Shown here piece by piece: positions 1 through 7,801 of a stretch of DNA of 10,726 nucleotides. How positions within the stretch are numbered: the stretch's first letter is position 1; every line of letters begins with the position of its first letter. Under the pieces are notes generated by a model. It ran no database searches. It saw only the letters and a list, made by a program, of their open reading frames with translations, and had not been told where the DNA came from. The position numbers and the translations under genes are program-made. Where the stretch lies: assembly GCA_028293725.1 (NCBI GenBank), contig JAQGOE010000135.1, forward strand, positions 1 through 10,726. Reading direction: 5' to 3'. The stretch comes from Gammaproteobacteria bacterium. GTDB lineage: Bacteria > Pseudomonadota > Gammaproteobacteria > Steroidobacterales > Steroidobacteraceae.

Positions 1-103
1 GTTGCAACCCGAGGGTGTCACGATACCAACTCTCGGATTGCTCGATGTCTTTGACGGACCTGGCGATCTGTCCGAGGGGTCCGAGCCGCGTCGCTGGATT
101 CAT
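1..103 (-). CDS. VOC (glyoxalase-fold) family protein, N-terminal fragment cut by window edge
   Basis: Reading the minus strand from an ATG at 103 gives about 34 residues before the window ends. The start MNPATRLGPLGQIARS, followed by VKDIEQSESWYRDTLGL, is the typical opening strand and helix of vicinal oxygen chelate proteins (glyoxalase / bleomycin resistance / extradiol dioxygenase fold), which often begin with a 'xIGQIAxxVxDixxSxxFYxDxLGL' pattern. A purine-rich Shine-Dalgarno stretch (GGGAG, minus strand, 110-114) sits 6 bases upstream of the ATG and supports this start. The substrate cannot be told: metal ligands and most of the fold lie outside the window. It follows the 90-residue hypothetical gene on the same strand after about 49 bases, so the two may be cotranscribed. 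Family assignment is from motif recognition only. Confidence 0.75.
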   Translation of the reverse strand, partial: MNPATRLGPLGQIARSVKDIEQSESWYRDTLGLQ

Positions 104-152
104 AGACCTCTCCCTAGGGCCTCCTCTGGCGCGCGGCTAGTATTTCATGATC

Positions 153-425
153 TCAGCGGCGGTTGTACGGGTCTCCCGCCCATTCGCTGCCGGCCATCTG
201 CCCTTCCAGGGCCAGGCTCGGATCGTCGAGCATGTTCAGCAGCTCGTTCGACTTGATCACTGCAAATACGCCGGTCGCGACGCCCCACTGCCAGACGGCG
301 TTGCCACGCGCGTCATGGATCACTTTGCCACCGCCGGCCTGGCTCGACGCCGGGCTGACCTCGAAGCTGGCGGGTGGACTGCCTGATTCGCTCAGGTTCA
401 GGGGTTTGAGCCTGTTTTCGAACAT
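153..425 (-). CDS. Small conserved-looking hypothetical protein (90 aa)
   Basis: This minus-strand frame starts at ATG 425 with a Shine-Dalgarno GGGAG (434-438, minus strand) 8 bases upstream and ends with TGA at 153-155. The protein has no signal peptide or membrane segment. A polar, Ser/Pro-rich N-terminal third is followed by GNAVWQWGVATGVFAV, a leucine-rich stretch with LLNMLDDPSLALEG, and an ending GDPYNRR. This pattern of a Trp-rich strand, a short helix and a terminal 'DPYN' resembles small uncharacterised proteobacterial proteins, but I do not recognise a named function. Its ribosome binding site, direction and position ahead of the VOC gene argue that it is a real gene; other frames across the same bases lack these supports. 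Whether it is linked to the VOC protein's function is unknown. Confidence 0.65.
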   Translation of the reverse strand: MFENRLKPLNLSESGSPPASFEVSPASSQAGGGKVIHDARGNAVWQWGVATGVFAVIKSNELLNMLDDPSLALEGQMAGSEWAGDPYNRR

Positions 426-474
426 TTATGCGACTCCCAGTTCATCTGTGTACGTCGAACATCCGACGCCGCCT

Positions 475-489
475 TACTTGTTGCAAGTA
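475..489. repeat. Short inverted repeat, possible operator
   Basis: TACTTG (475-480) and CAAGTA (484-489) are exact reverse complements around a 3-base centre. The repeat lies 50-64 bases upstream of the minus-strand hypothetical gene's start, which is a plausible position for a regulator site. A 6-bp arm can occur by chance in a few hundred bases, so this is weak evidence. Confidence 0.25.
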
Positions 490-684
490 CCGCACCTACG
501 ACTTAGGTATCGGTCAGGGGCCGCGTAGCTCAAACGGATTCGTTAAATTTGTGCAGCGCATCTCGGGGGCGGCAAGAGCTAGCCGCGTCAGGTGCGAAGG
601 CGACCAACACGATGCGATCACCGCCGAGACGTACAAGCTACAGCACGAACGTTCAACCCACGACCGCTGCCTTCCGAACGCGCC

Positions 685-712
685 TTGACCGCCCTACGGC
701 GAGCGTTACACT
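685..712 (+). promoter_or_regulatory. Candidate sigma70 promoter for the formate dehydrogenase-sel operon
   Basis: TTGACC at 685-690 matches 5 of 6 bases of the -35 consensus. After a 16-base spacer, TACACT at 707-712 matches 4 of 6 bases of the -10 consensus. Transcription would begin near 719-720 and give a leader of about 26 bases that still contains the Shine-Dalgarno sequence at 734-740. It is the best match I saw upstream of the alpha-subunit gene, but it was found by eye. Confidence 0.45.
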
Positions 713-745
713 GAACTTAAACGCAGGTACCCAAAGGGGATTCCC

Positions 746-3700
746 ATGGTTGAAATCAGCCGGCGCCGGTTTCTGGCCGTCACCGGCGCCTCCCTGGCCG
801 GCTCGAGTCTCGCGCTGATGGGGTTCTCCCCATCCGTGGCTCTGGCCGAAGTGCGCGAGTTCAAGCTCGCGCGCACCACGGAGACGCGCAACACCTGTCC
901 GTACTGTGCCGTAGCCTGCGGCATCATCATGTACGGGTTAGGTGACTCGGCAAAGAATGCCCAGGCAAGCATCATCCACATCGAGGGCGATCCGGATCAT
1001 CCGGTGAACCGCGGAACCCTGTGCCCCAAGGGCGCTGGCCTGCTCGATTTCGTCCACAGCGAAAGCCGCCTGCGCTACCCCGAATACCGGGCGCCGGGAT
1101 CGGATCACTGGGAGCGGATCACCTGGGACGACGCGCTCACCCGAATCGCGAAGCTCATGAAGGCGGATCGCGATGCGAATTTCATCGCCAAGAATGCGGA
1201 CGGCCTGACGGTCAACCGCTGGGTCAGTACCGCGATGCTGGCAGCCTCGGCGTCCAGCAACGAAGTCGGCTACCTCACCCACAAGGTGATGCGCAGCTTC
1301 GGAATGCTGGCTTTCGACAACCAGGCGCGTGTGTGACACGGCCCGACGGTGGCAGGTCTTGCCCCGACGTTTGGCCGTGGAGCGATGACGAATCACTGGG
1401 TCGACATCAAGAATGCCGACCTGATCCTGATCATGGGAGGCAACGCCGCCGAGGCGCACCCGTGCGGGTTCAAATGGGTCACTGAGGCGAAGGCGCACAA
1501 CAAGGCGCGGCTGATCGTCGTGGATCCGCGCTTTACGCGCTCCGCCTCAGTGGCGGACGTCTATGCGCCGATCCGTACGGGAACGGATATCACGTTCCTG
1601 GGCGGTGTCATCAGCTACCTGCTGACGAACGACAAGATCCAGCACGAGTACGTCAAGAGCTATACCGACTTCACGTTCATTGTCCGCGAGGACTTCTCGT
1701 TCACCGAAGGCATCTTCTCCGGGTACAACGCGGAGAAGCACAACTACGATAAGTCCAGCTGGGACTACGAGATGGGGCCGGATGGTTACGTGAAGACGGA
1801 CCCGACGCTGGCGCACCCGCGCTGCGTTTACCAGCTGATGAAGAAACACTACGAGCGTTATACACCGGAGATGGTGGCGCGCGTCTGCGGCACGCCCAAG
1901 GAAAAATTCCTGCAGATTTGCGAGATGATGGCCTCGACGGCCACCACCAACCGGGCGATGACGATTCTGTACGCGCTGGGCTGGACCCAGCACACCGTCG
2001 GCTCGCAGAACGTCCGCGCCGGCGCCATGGTGCAGCTCCTGCTCGGCAACATCGGCATCGCCGGCGGTGGCATGAACGCGCTGCGCGGGCATTCCAACAT
2101 TCAAGGGCTCACCGATCTGGGTCTCATGACCCAGCTCCTGCCGGGCTACATCAACCTCCCGGTCGACAAGGAGCAGACCTGGGATCAGTTCATCGCCGCG
2201 CGTGCCTTCAAGCCGCTGCGGCCGAACCAGTTGAGCTACTGGCAGAACCTCGACAAGTTCATGGTGAGCTTCATGAAAGCCTGGTGGGGTAACGCCGCGA
2301 CCGCGGAGAACCACTGGGGCTACGACTACCTGCCCAAGCTCGACAAGTTCTACGACATGCTGCAGTTCTTCGAGCTCATGAACCAGGGCAAGATGACCGG
2401 CTTCATCTGCCAGGGATTCAACCCGCTGGCCGCGGCCCCCAACAAGAACAAGCTCAACCTGGCACTCGCCAAGCTGAAATTCCTGGTCATCGCCGATCCG
2501 CTCGCCACGGAGACCTCGGAGTTCTGGCGTAATTTCGGCGAGCACAATGACGTCGACCCGGCACAGATCAAAACGGAAGTCTTCCGCCTGCCGACCTCCT
2601 GTTTCGCCGAGGAGTTCGGCTCGCTCACCAACTCCGCGCGCTGGTTGCAATGGCACTGGCAGGGAGCGCCGCCACCCGGGGAGGCGCAGTCTGACCTATA
2701 CATCATGGGTGAGCTCTTCACCCGCATGCGAGCGATGTACAAAGCCGACGGGGGAGCCTTTCCCGACCCGATCCTCAACCTGTCGTGGCCCTACGCGCGC
2801 CCCAACGAGCCGAGCGCGCAGGAGCTCGCCATGGAGTACTCGGGCAAGGCGCTCAAAGATCTCGCCGACCCGAAGGACCCGACGAAGATCACCCGCAAGG
2901 CCGGCGAGCAGCTCGCGGGTTTCGCCGAGCTGCGCAACGACGGCAGCACCTCGAGCGGGTGTTGGATCTTCTGCGGTGCCTGGGGGCCGACCGGCAACCT
3001 CATGGCCCGCCGCGACAACTCCGATCCGACCGGTATCGGCAATACGGTCAACTGGGCCTTCGCGTGGCCGGCGAACCGGCGTGTCCTCTACAACCGCGCT
3101 TCCTGCGATCCGAGCGGCAAGCCCTTCAATCCAGATCGTAAGCTCATCTCCTGGAACGGCACTGCCTGGGGCGGCGCCGACATCCCGGACTTCAAGGCAG
3201 ACGAGGATCCCACGCACGGCATGGGCCCCTTCATTATGAATCCGGAAGGCGTCGCCCGGTTCTTTGCCCGCGGCGGGATGAATGAAGGCCCCTTCCCCGA
3301 ACATTACGAGCCCATGGAAACTCCGCTGGCGAATAATCCGCTCAGCGCCAACCAGCCGCTGTCGCTGAACAACCCGGCGGTACGGATGTTCGACGACGAC
3401 CGCAAGGCTATTGGCAAATCCGACCAGTTCCCGCATGCGGGCACGACCTATCGCCTCACCGAGCACTTCCACTTCTGGACCAAGCACGCGCGGATAAATG
3501 CCATCATTCAGCCGGAGCAGTTTGTTGAGATTGGCGATGCGCTAGCGAAGGAGCTGGGCATCGAGTCCGGCAACATGGTGAAGGTCGAATGCAACCGCGG
3601 CTACATCAAGGCGGTCGCGGTGGTGACCAAACGCCTGCGCATGCTGGAGATCGACGGCAAGCCCTTCCATCACGTCGGTGTGCCGATTCACTGGGCCTTC

Positions 3701-3814
3701 AAAGGCCTGGCCAAGCCGGGTTTCATCGCCAACACACTGACCAACTTCGTCGGTGATGCCAACTCGCAGACCCCGGAATCGAAGTCCTTCCTCGTCCGGG
3801 TGGAGAAGCTCTAA
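746..3814 (+). CDS. fdoG: Formate dehydrogenase-N/O alpha subunit, selenoprotein (UGA 1334-1336 = Sec197)
   Basis: Catalytic subunit that oxidises formate to CO2 in the periplasm at a molybdenum (or tungsten) bis-pterin-guanine-dinucleotide site. The coding sequence runs through an in-frame TGA at 1334-1336 to TAA at 3812-3814, giving 1022 residues with Sec at 197, close to the roughly 1015 of E. coli FdnG/FdoG (Sec196). The frame after the TGA continues directly with [20 protein letters not shown], the conserved segment after Sec in this family. The N-terminus has a twin-arginine signal (SRRRFLAV, residues 5-12) and an Ala-Leu-Ala cleavage site at 32-34, so the folded protein is exported by Tat. 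Cys51, Cys54, Cys58 and Cys93 bind the [4Fe-4S] cluster, with Lys95 nearby. ATG 746 has a strong Shine-Dalgarno AAGGGGA. It is first in the operon; its stop overlaps the beta-subunit start. Gene finders that treat TGA as stop would split it at 1336. fdn versus fdo identity cannot be told; fdnG is an equal name. Confidence 0.97.
1334..1369 (+). promoter_or_regulatory. Bacterial SECIS element with Sec UGA codon
   Basis: The UGA codon (1334-1336) is followed by a hairpin readable by SelB. The upper stem GGCA (1351-1354) pairs with TGCC (1360-1363) and closes a five-base loop GGTCT (1355-1359). T1350 is left bulged. The lower stem CGACGG (1344-1349) pairs with CCGACG (1364-1369), with a single A-A mismatch at 1346/1367. 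The bulged U and the GGUCU-type apical loop are the features known to be recognised by SelB's C-terminal winged-helix domain in the E. coli fdhF SECIS. The loop lies about 18 bases after the UGA, within the expected bacterial distance. The hairpin is inside the coding sequence, as usual in bacteria. Confidence 0.9.
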
Positions 3815-4779
3815 TGGCGCTGCAATCGCTGGATATCGTCCGCCGCTCGGCTACGACCCTGCCGGAGCCGGAAATCCGCATTCCCGTGGGCACCCAGCAA
3901 GTGTCCAAGCTCATTGACACCACGAAGTGCATCGGTTGCAAGGCGTGTCAGGTCGCGTGCATGGAATGGAACGATCTGCGCGGTGAGGTCGGAACCAACA
4001 TCGGGCAGTACCAGAACCCGCACGACCTGGACGAGAACACCTGGACCCTGATGCGTTTCGCGGAAGTCGAAAACACGAAGGGCGACCTCGAGTGGCTCAT
4101 CCGCAAGGACGGGTGCATGCACTGCGAGGACCCGGGCTGTCTGAAGGCCTGCCCGTCACCGGGCGCGATCGTGCAGTACTCCAACGGCATCGTGGATTTC
4201 CACGAAGAAAGCTGCATCGGTTGCGGCTACTGCGTCACCGGCTGCCCGTTCGACATACCGCGCATCTCGAAGAAGGATCACAAGGCATACAAGTGCACTT
4301 TGTGCTCCGACCGGGTTGCGGTTGGACTCGAGCCGGCGTGCATCAAGTCGTGCCCAACCGGCGCCCTGGTGTTCGGTACCAAGGAGGATATGAAAGAGCA
4401 CGCTGCCGGGCGCATCGAGGACCTCAAGTCGCGAGGCTTCGAGAACGCGGGTCTGTACGACCCGCAGGGCGTCGGCGGGACCCACGTCATGTACGTGCTC
4501 CACCACGCCGATCAGCCTGAGCTTTACAACGACCTGCCGAAAGACCCGCACATCAGTCCGATGGTCAGCACCTGGAAGGGCTTTGCGAAACCCCTCGCGC
4601 TCGCCGCCATGGCGTTCACGGCGATCGCCGGGTTCTTCCACTACGTCGGAATCGGTCCGGACGAGACGGACGACGAGGACGAGGCGGAAGCCGCCGAGAT
4701 GGCGAAGAAACTGGGCGCGGTGCCACCACGACAAGGGCCGCAACCGGATACGCCGCATGCGCAGGAGAAGGCTCCATGA
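3814..4779 (+). CDS. fdoH: Formate dehydrogenase-N/O beta (iron-sulfur) subunit
   Basis: Electron-transfer subunit that carries electrons from the catalytic subunit to the membrane cytochrome b. Sixteen cysteines form four ferredoxin-type groups, each suited to one [4Fe-4S] cluster: Cys39/42/45/49, Cys101/104/109/113, Cys134/137/140/144 and Cys161/164/176/180. A single hydrophobic segment at about 258-280 ([19 protein letters not shown] and on) is the C-terminal anchor helix known in this family, which lacks its own signal peptide and is exported with the alpha subunit. After the helix comes a markedly acidic stretch (283-294, [12 protein letters not shown]) and a Pro/Gln-rich tail, making the protein 321 residues against about 294-300 in E. 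coli. ATG 3814 overlaps the upstream TAA by one base and has GGAG 8 bases ahead; its TGA overlaps the gamma-subunit start as ATGA. Also called fdnH or fdxH. Confidence 0.96.
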   Translation: MALQSLDIVRRSATTLPEPEIRIPVGTQQVSKLIDTTKCIGCKACQVACMEWNDLRGEVGTNIGQYQNPHDLDENTWTLMRFAEVENTKGDLEWLIRKDGCMHCEDPGCLKACPSPGAIVQYSNGIVDFHEESCIGCGYCVTGCPFDIPRISKKDHKAYKCTLCSDRVAVGLEPACIKSCPTGALVFGTKEDMKEHAAGRIEDLKSRGFENAGLYDPQGVGGTHVMYVLHHADQPELYNDLPKDPHISPMVSTWKGFAKPLALAAMAFTAIAGFFHYVGIGPDETDDEDEAEAAEMAKKLGAVPPRQGPQPDTPHAQEKAP

Positions 4780-5462
4780 GCGATACCACCATCCGTCCCA
4801 CCAGCTCCGACCCGGTGCACCGCGCGACTATCGTGCGCTACACCGCCAAAGACCGGATCAACCACTGGCTCGTGGCCATGGCCTTCGTGCTCGCGGCCCT
4901 GTCCGGGCTCGCGCTGTTTCATCCGGCGCTGTTCTGGTTCACCAACCTGTTCGGCGGCGGTCCCTGGGACCGGATCCTACATCCGTTCATCGGCCTGTTC
5001 ATGATCGTGGCGTTTATCTTCTACGCGGCCAAGATGGCTCACGAGAACCGCATGCTGCCGCGCGACTGGGCCTGGCTGCGGCGGATCATGGACGTTATAT
5101 CCAACCGGGAAGAGCGACTCCCCGAAGTTGGACGCTACAACGCGGGCCAAAAGCTCGTCTTCTACAGCGTCGTCCTGTGTCTGGCCGGCCTGCTGCTGAC
5201 CGGTATCGTCATTTGGCGTGCTTACTTTTCCGAGTACTTCCCGATCACCGTGATCCGCTGGGGCGCGTTGTTGCACGCGCTGTGCGGCTTCGTACTCATT
5301 AGTACAATCATCGTGCACATTTATGCTGCAATCTGGGTCAAAGGCTCAATACGTGCCATGACCCGTGGCACCGTGACGCCGGGCTGGGCATGGAAGCACC
5401 ATCGCGCCTGGTTTCGCGAGATAATGACGCATGCAGAGAGTTCTCGACCCCGCTCAGATTGA
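4776..5462 (+). CDS. fdoI: Formate dehydrogenase-N/O gamma subunit, cytochrome b556
   Basis: Integral membrane diheme cytochrome b that receives electrons from the beta subunit and reduces quinone. Its 228 residues hold four hydrophobic segments, at roughly 31-53, 68-88, 127-148 and 163-187. Histidines 30, 69, 167 and 181 match the four heme ligands known from E. coli FdnI (His18, 57, 155, 169), with the same spacings of 39 and 14 residues between the members of each pair. The N-terminus is about 12 residues longer than FdnI. ATG 4776 overlaps the beta-subunit stop (ATGA), which suggests translational coupling. The 3' end overlaps fdhE by 32 bases, so there is no room for a terminator between them. 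Confidence 0.95.
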   Translation: MSDTTIRPTSSDPVHRATIVRYTAKDRINHWLVAMAFVLAALSGLALFHPALFWFTNLFGGGPWDRILHPFIGLFMIVAFIFYAAKMAHENRMLPRDWAWLRRIMDVISNREERLPEVGRYNAGQKLVFYSVVLCLAGLLLTGIVIWRAYFSEYFPITVIRWGALLHALCGFVLISTIIVHIYAAIWVKGSIRAMTRGTVTPGWAWKHHRAWFREIMTHAESSRPRSD

Positions 5463-6465
5463 AGCCTTCGCGCAGCGCACGATCCCGCGCATCCGGCTTC
5501 CCGACCCGGCCAAAGTCTTCTCCGACCGCGCCGCACGCCTTCTGAAATTGAGCGAAGGTCATGCGGTGGGCGATTACCTGCGTCTCATGGCTGCCGTTGC
5601 GAAGGCGCAGCAGGATGCGCTCGAGAAGTTACTGGCAAGCTCCGCAGGCCGGCCTGCGAGTGCGCAGGACCAACAGCGCATGCAACAGGCGCGCGAGCAC
5701 GGCATGCCATTACTGGAGGCGTCGGGCTGGCCTCGCGACAGCGCCTGGCGAGCTGTTTTGCTGGAGCTGTGCGATGCAATTGCCGCGGCGCCCGGATTTC
5801 CAGGCGGGGTGGCAGCCACCTGTCGGGGAATTCGCGAGCTTTCCGCCGAGGCGTTGGACGAGCAGGCTCACCTGCTCCTGAACTCTGCCGGCCACGGCAT
5901 CGATGCGCAGGGCGCGCCCTTTATCATGGCTGCGCTGCAGGTTTATTGGACGCGGATGGTGTGCACTCTGAGTCACGACGTCGTCGCGGACCATGTTGGT
6001 AACATCGATGTGCCCGGAATTTGCCCGATTTGCGGCACCCTCCCGGTCGCGAGCGTCGTACGCGCTGAGAAAGCGTATCAGGGCTATCGGTATCTGCACT
6101 GCTCGCTGTGTGCCACTGAGTGGCACCTGGTACGCGTGAAATGCAGTCACTGTGAGAGCACCGAAGGCGTTCACTATCGTTCGATCGACACCGGCTCGAG
6201 CGAAGGCGGCTCGGTGGCGGTGCGCGCGGAAACCTGCGACCGTTGCAACACCTACCGCAAGATCTGCGCTACCAGGAGCACGACATGGCAGTCGAGCCGG
6301 TGGCTGACGACCTCGCCAGCCTGGCGCTCGATCTGCTCATGTCCGAGGCAGGCTTCCATCGCGGCAGCGGCAACCCCCTGTTGTGGCAATCGTCTGAGCC
6401 ATGAAAGCCGGGGCCGCTGCCATTCCCTCGCTCGACCGGTTGCTCAATCAACCAGCGTTGGGTGA
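5431..6465 (+). CDS. fdhE: FdhE, formate dehydrogenase accessory protein, with C-terminal frameshift
   Basis: FdhE is a cytoplasmic, iron-binding rubredoxin-like protein needed for formation of active respiratory formate dehydrogenases; it is not part of the mature enzyme. As read, the frame gives 344 residues. Four CxxC motifs, the hallmark of the family, are intact: CPIC 198-201, CSLC 224-227, CSHC 238-241 and CDRC 269-272. After about Ile278 (6262-6264) the reading turns into an unlikely tail rich in Ser, Arg and Cys that runs 65 bases into selA. The family-like C-terminus (46 residues including [17 protein letters not shown]) is instead in the next frame from 6264 and stops at 6402-6404 in an ATGA overlap with selA. 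Restoring one missing base, probably a C in ATC(C)TG, would give 324 residues, near the usual length (about 309 in E. coli). So the gene carries a one-base deletion, or the sequence has an error there. Because the zinc-ribbon-like core is intact, partial function is possible. fdoGHI-fdhE is also the E. coli gene order. Confidence 0.9.
   Translation: MQRVLDPAQIEAFAQRTIPRIRLPDPAKVFSDRAARLLKLSEGHAVGDYLRLMAAVAKAQQDALEKLLASSAGRPASAQDQQRMQQAREHGMPLLEASGWPRDSAWRAVLLELCDAIAAAPGFPGGVAATCRGIRELSAEALDEQAHLLLNSAGHGIDAQGAPFIMAALQVYWTRMVCTLSHDVVADHVGNIDVPGICPICGTLPVASVVRAEKAYQGYRYLHCSLCATEWHLVRVKCSHCESTEGVHYRSIDTGSSEGGSVAVRAETCDRCNTYRKICATRSTTWQSSRWLTTSPAWRSICSCPRQASIAAAATPCCGNRLSHESRGRCHSLARPVAQSTSVG
6264..6404 (+). 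other. Displaced fdhE C-terminus in the -1 frame
   Basis: This out-of-frame segment encodes 46 residues, beginning [16 protein letters not shown] and ending LLWQSSEP, followed by TGA at 6402-6404. It continues naturally from the KI at FdhE residues 277-278 and has the family's terminal pattern (acidic [10 protein letters not shown] helix, then an NPLL ending). Its stop codon overlaps the selA ATG as ATGA, the same junction seen at the other gene borders of this operon, which supports it as the ancestral end of fdhE. I see no X XXY YYZ slippery heptamer around 6255-6270 that would suggest programmed frameshifting. Confidence 0.85.
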
Positions 6466-7801
6466 ATTGCTGGCCCACCACGGACGCACCCAGGTGAAGT
6501 CCGCTCTTCGCGCCCATCTCGATGACCTGCGTCGGGAAGCGCTGTCCGGCTCTCTGAATCCCGCCTCTCTGGGAGACGACCACGTCGCCGCCGTACTCGA
6601 GCAAAAGCTCGGCGCGGCCACGAAGCCGCAATTGCGGCCGGTGTTCAATCTGACCGGCACCGTGTTGCATACGAATCTCGGGCGCGCGGTCCTGCCGGAG
6701 GAAGCCGTGAGCGCCGTCGTGCAGGCCATGAGTACCCCGGTCAACCTGGAATACGATCTTGATTCGGGACGGCGCGGCGAGCGCGATGCGGTCGTCGAGC
6801 AGTTGCTCTGCGATCTGACCGGCGCGGAAGCCGCGACCGTCGTCAATAACAATGCGGCGGCCGTGCTGTTGATCCTGAGCGCCCTGGCTGCCCGGCGCGA
6901 AGTCATCGTGTCCCGCGGCGAACTCATCGAGATCGGCGGCTCATTCCGTATTCCGGACATCATGCGGCAGGCGGGCGCGAAGCTCGTTGAAGTCGGAACG
7001 ACGAATCGCACCCACCTGTCTGACTACGCGGACGCAATCGGCCCAAGATCCGCGCTGTTGATGAAGGTGCATACCAGCAACTACGTCATTAACGGCTTTA
7101 CCAACAGCGTCGGCCCGGACGAGCTGGCTGAGTTAGGGCGAGCGAAATCCATGCCTGTCGTAGTGGACCTTGGCAGCGGCTCGCTCGTCGATCTGGCGCG
7201 CTGGGGCCTGCCGAAGGAGCCCACCGTCCGCGACACGATGATGGCCGGCGCGGATCTCGCCTCTTTCAGTGGAGACAAGCTGTTGGGCGGCCCGCAGGCG
7301 GGCCTCATCGTCGGTCGGGCGGATCTGATCGCCAAACTGAAAAAGCATCCTCTCAAGCGGGCCCTCCGTGTTGGGAAGCTGACGTTGGCGGCGTTGGAAC
7401 CGGTGCTTTCCCTGTATCGCGCGCCTGAATTTCTGAGCGAACGGCTGACCACCTTGCGGCAACTCACACGGCCGGCAGACGCCATGCAGGCACAAGCCGT
7501 GCGAATGCAACCGATCGTGCAAAAGGCCCTGGGCTTGGCTTACGAAGTCGCCGACGCCGCCATGAACAGTCAGATCGGTAGCGGCGCCCTGCCCGTCGAC
7601 CGGCTTCCGAGTCATGGCCTCGCCATACGGCCTGCCGGCGGCAAACGGGGCGGCTTGGATCGTCTCGAAGCCCTGCTGCGAGCCCTGCCCCGCCCTGTCA
7701 TAGGACGCATCGCTGATAAAACTCTCTGGCTGGACCTGCGTTGTCTCGAGCCAGCGGAGGAGCCTGAGTTCATCACGCAGTGGAGTGCGTTCGGACGATG
7801 A
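6401..7801 (+). CDS. selA: L-seryl-tRNA(Sec) selenium transferase
   Basis: Pyridoxal-phosphate enzyme that converts Ser-tRNA(Sec) to Sec-tRNA(Sec) with selenophosphate as selenium donor; a large homodecamer in known bacteria. The protein has 466 residues against 463 in E. coli. A helical N-terminal domain (about 1-70), which binds tRNA(Sec) in characterised SelA, is followed by a fold-type I aminotransferase core. Recognisable family blocks include [18 protein letters not shown], the [11 protein letters not shown] segment, and [13 protein letters not shown], in which Lys293 is the Schiff-base lysine (Lys295 in E. coli). There is no strong Shine-Dalgarno sequence before ATG 6401; the ATGA overlap with the unshifted fdhE stop suggests coupled translation, which the fdhE frameshift would disturb. 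The stop overlaps the selB start, again as ATGA. Confidence 0.97.
   Translation: MKAGAAAIPSLDRLLNQPALGELLAHHGRTQVKSALRAHLDDLRREALSGSLNPASLGDDHVAAVLEQKLGAATKPQLRPVFNLTGTVLHTNLGRAVLPEEAVSAVVQAMSTPVNLEYDLDSGRRGERDAVVEQLLCDLTGAEAATVVNNNAAAVLLILSALAARREVIVSRGELIEIGGSFRIPDIMRQAGAKLVEVGTTNRTHLSDYADAIGPRSALLMKVHTSNYVINGFTNSVGPDELAELGRAKSMPVVVDLGSGSLVDLARWGLPKEPTVRDTMMAGADLASFSGDKLLGGPQAGLIVGRADLIAKLKKHPLKRALRVGKLTLAALEPVLSLYRAPEFLSERLTTLRQLTRPADAMQAQAVRMQPIVQKALGLAYEVADAAMNSQIGSGALPVDRLPSHGLAIRPAGGKRGGLDRLEALLRALPRPVIGRIADKTLWLDLRCLEPAEEPEFITQWSAFGR

Larger units (their letters stand above)
426..745. other. Divergent intergenic region
   Basis: These 320 bases separate the minus-strand small gene from the plus-strand formate dehydrogenase operon, so control signals for both directions should lie here. 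I see a 6-bp inverted repeat at 475-489, a sigma70-like promoter candidate at 685-712 for the operon, and a strong Shine-Dalgarno sequence (AAGGGGA, 734-740) for the alpha subunit. A weak GC stem (569-573 with 582-586) has no T-run. Open frames across the region show no family resemblance and no ribosome binding sites. I found no clear FNR box (TTGATN4ATCAA) and no sigma54 -24/-12 element. Confidence 0.6.

Noticed and set aside
569..586. GC stem GCGGC/GCCGC as a terminator
   Set aside because: Only 5 bp with an 8-base loop and no T-run on either strand; likely chance in GC-rich DNA.
515..590. Possible tRNA remnant (GTAGCTCAAACGG resembles a tRNA D-arm)
   Set aside because: No matching acceptor stem, anticodon arm or GGTTCGA-type T-loop follows at the right distance.
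1547..2656. Long open frame on the minus strand opposite the alpha subunit
   Set aside because: It is a typical antisense shadow of a GC-rich gene, low in recognisable motifs and with no ribosome binding site or family resemblance.
1349..3814. Separate formate dehydrogenase gene starting after the TGA
   Set aside because: It is the continuation of the alpha subunit beyond the Sec codon; the N-terminal part and this part align as one family-length protein and a SECIS is present.
6255..6270. Programmed -1 frameshifting in fdhE
   Set aside because: No slippery heptamer and no clear downstream stimulatory structure were seen, and FdhE is not known to need frameshifting; a deletion or sequence error is simpler.
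7780..7797. GTG start for selB at 7780
   Set aside because: It would add six residues before the conserved [14 protein letters not shown] start; ATG 7798 fits the family and the ATGA junction with selA.
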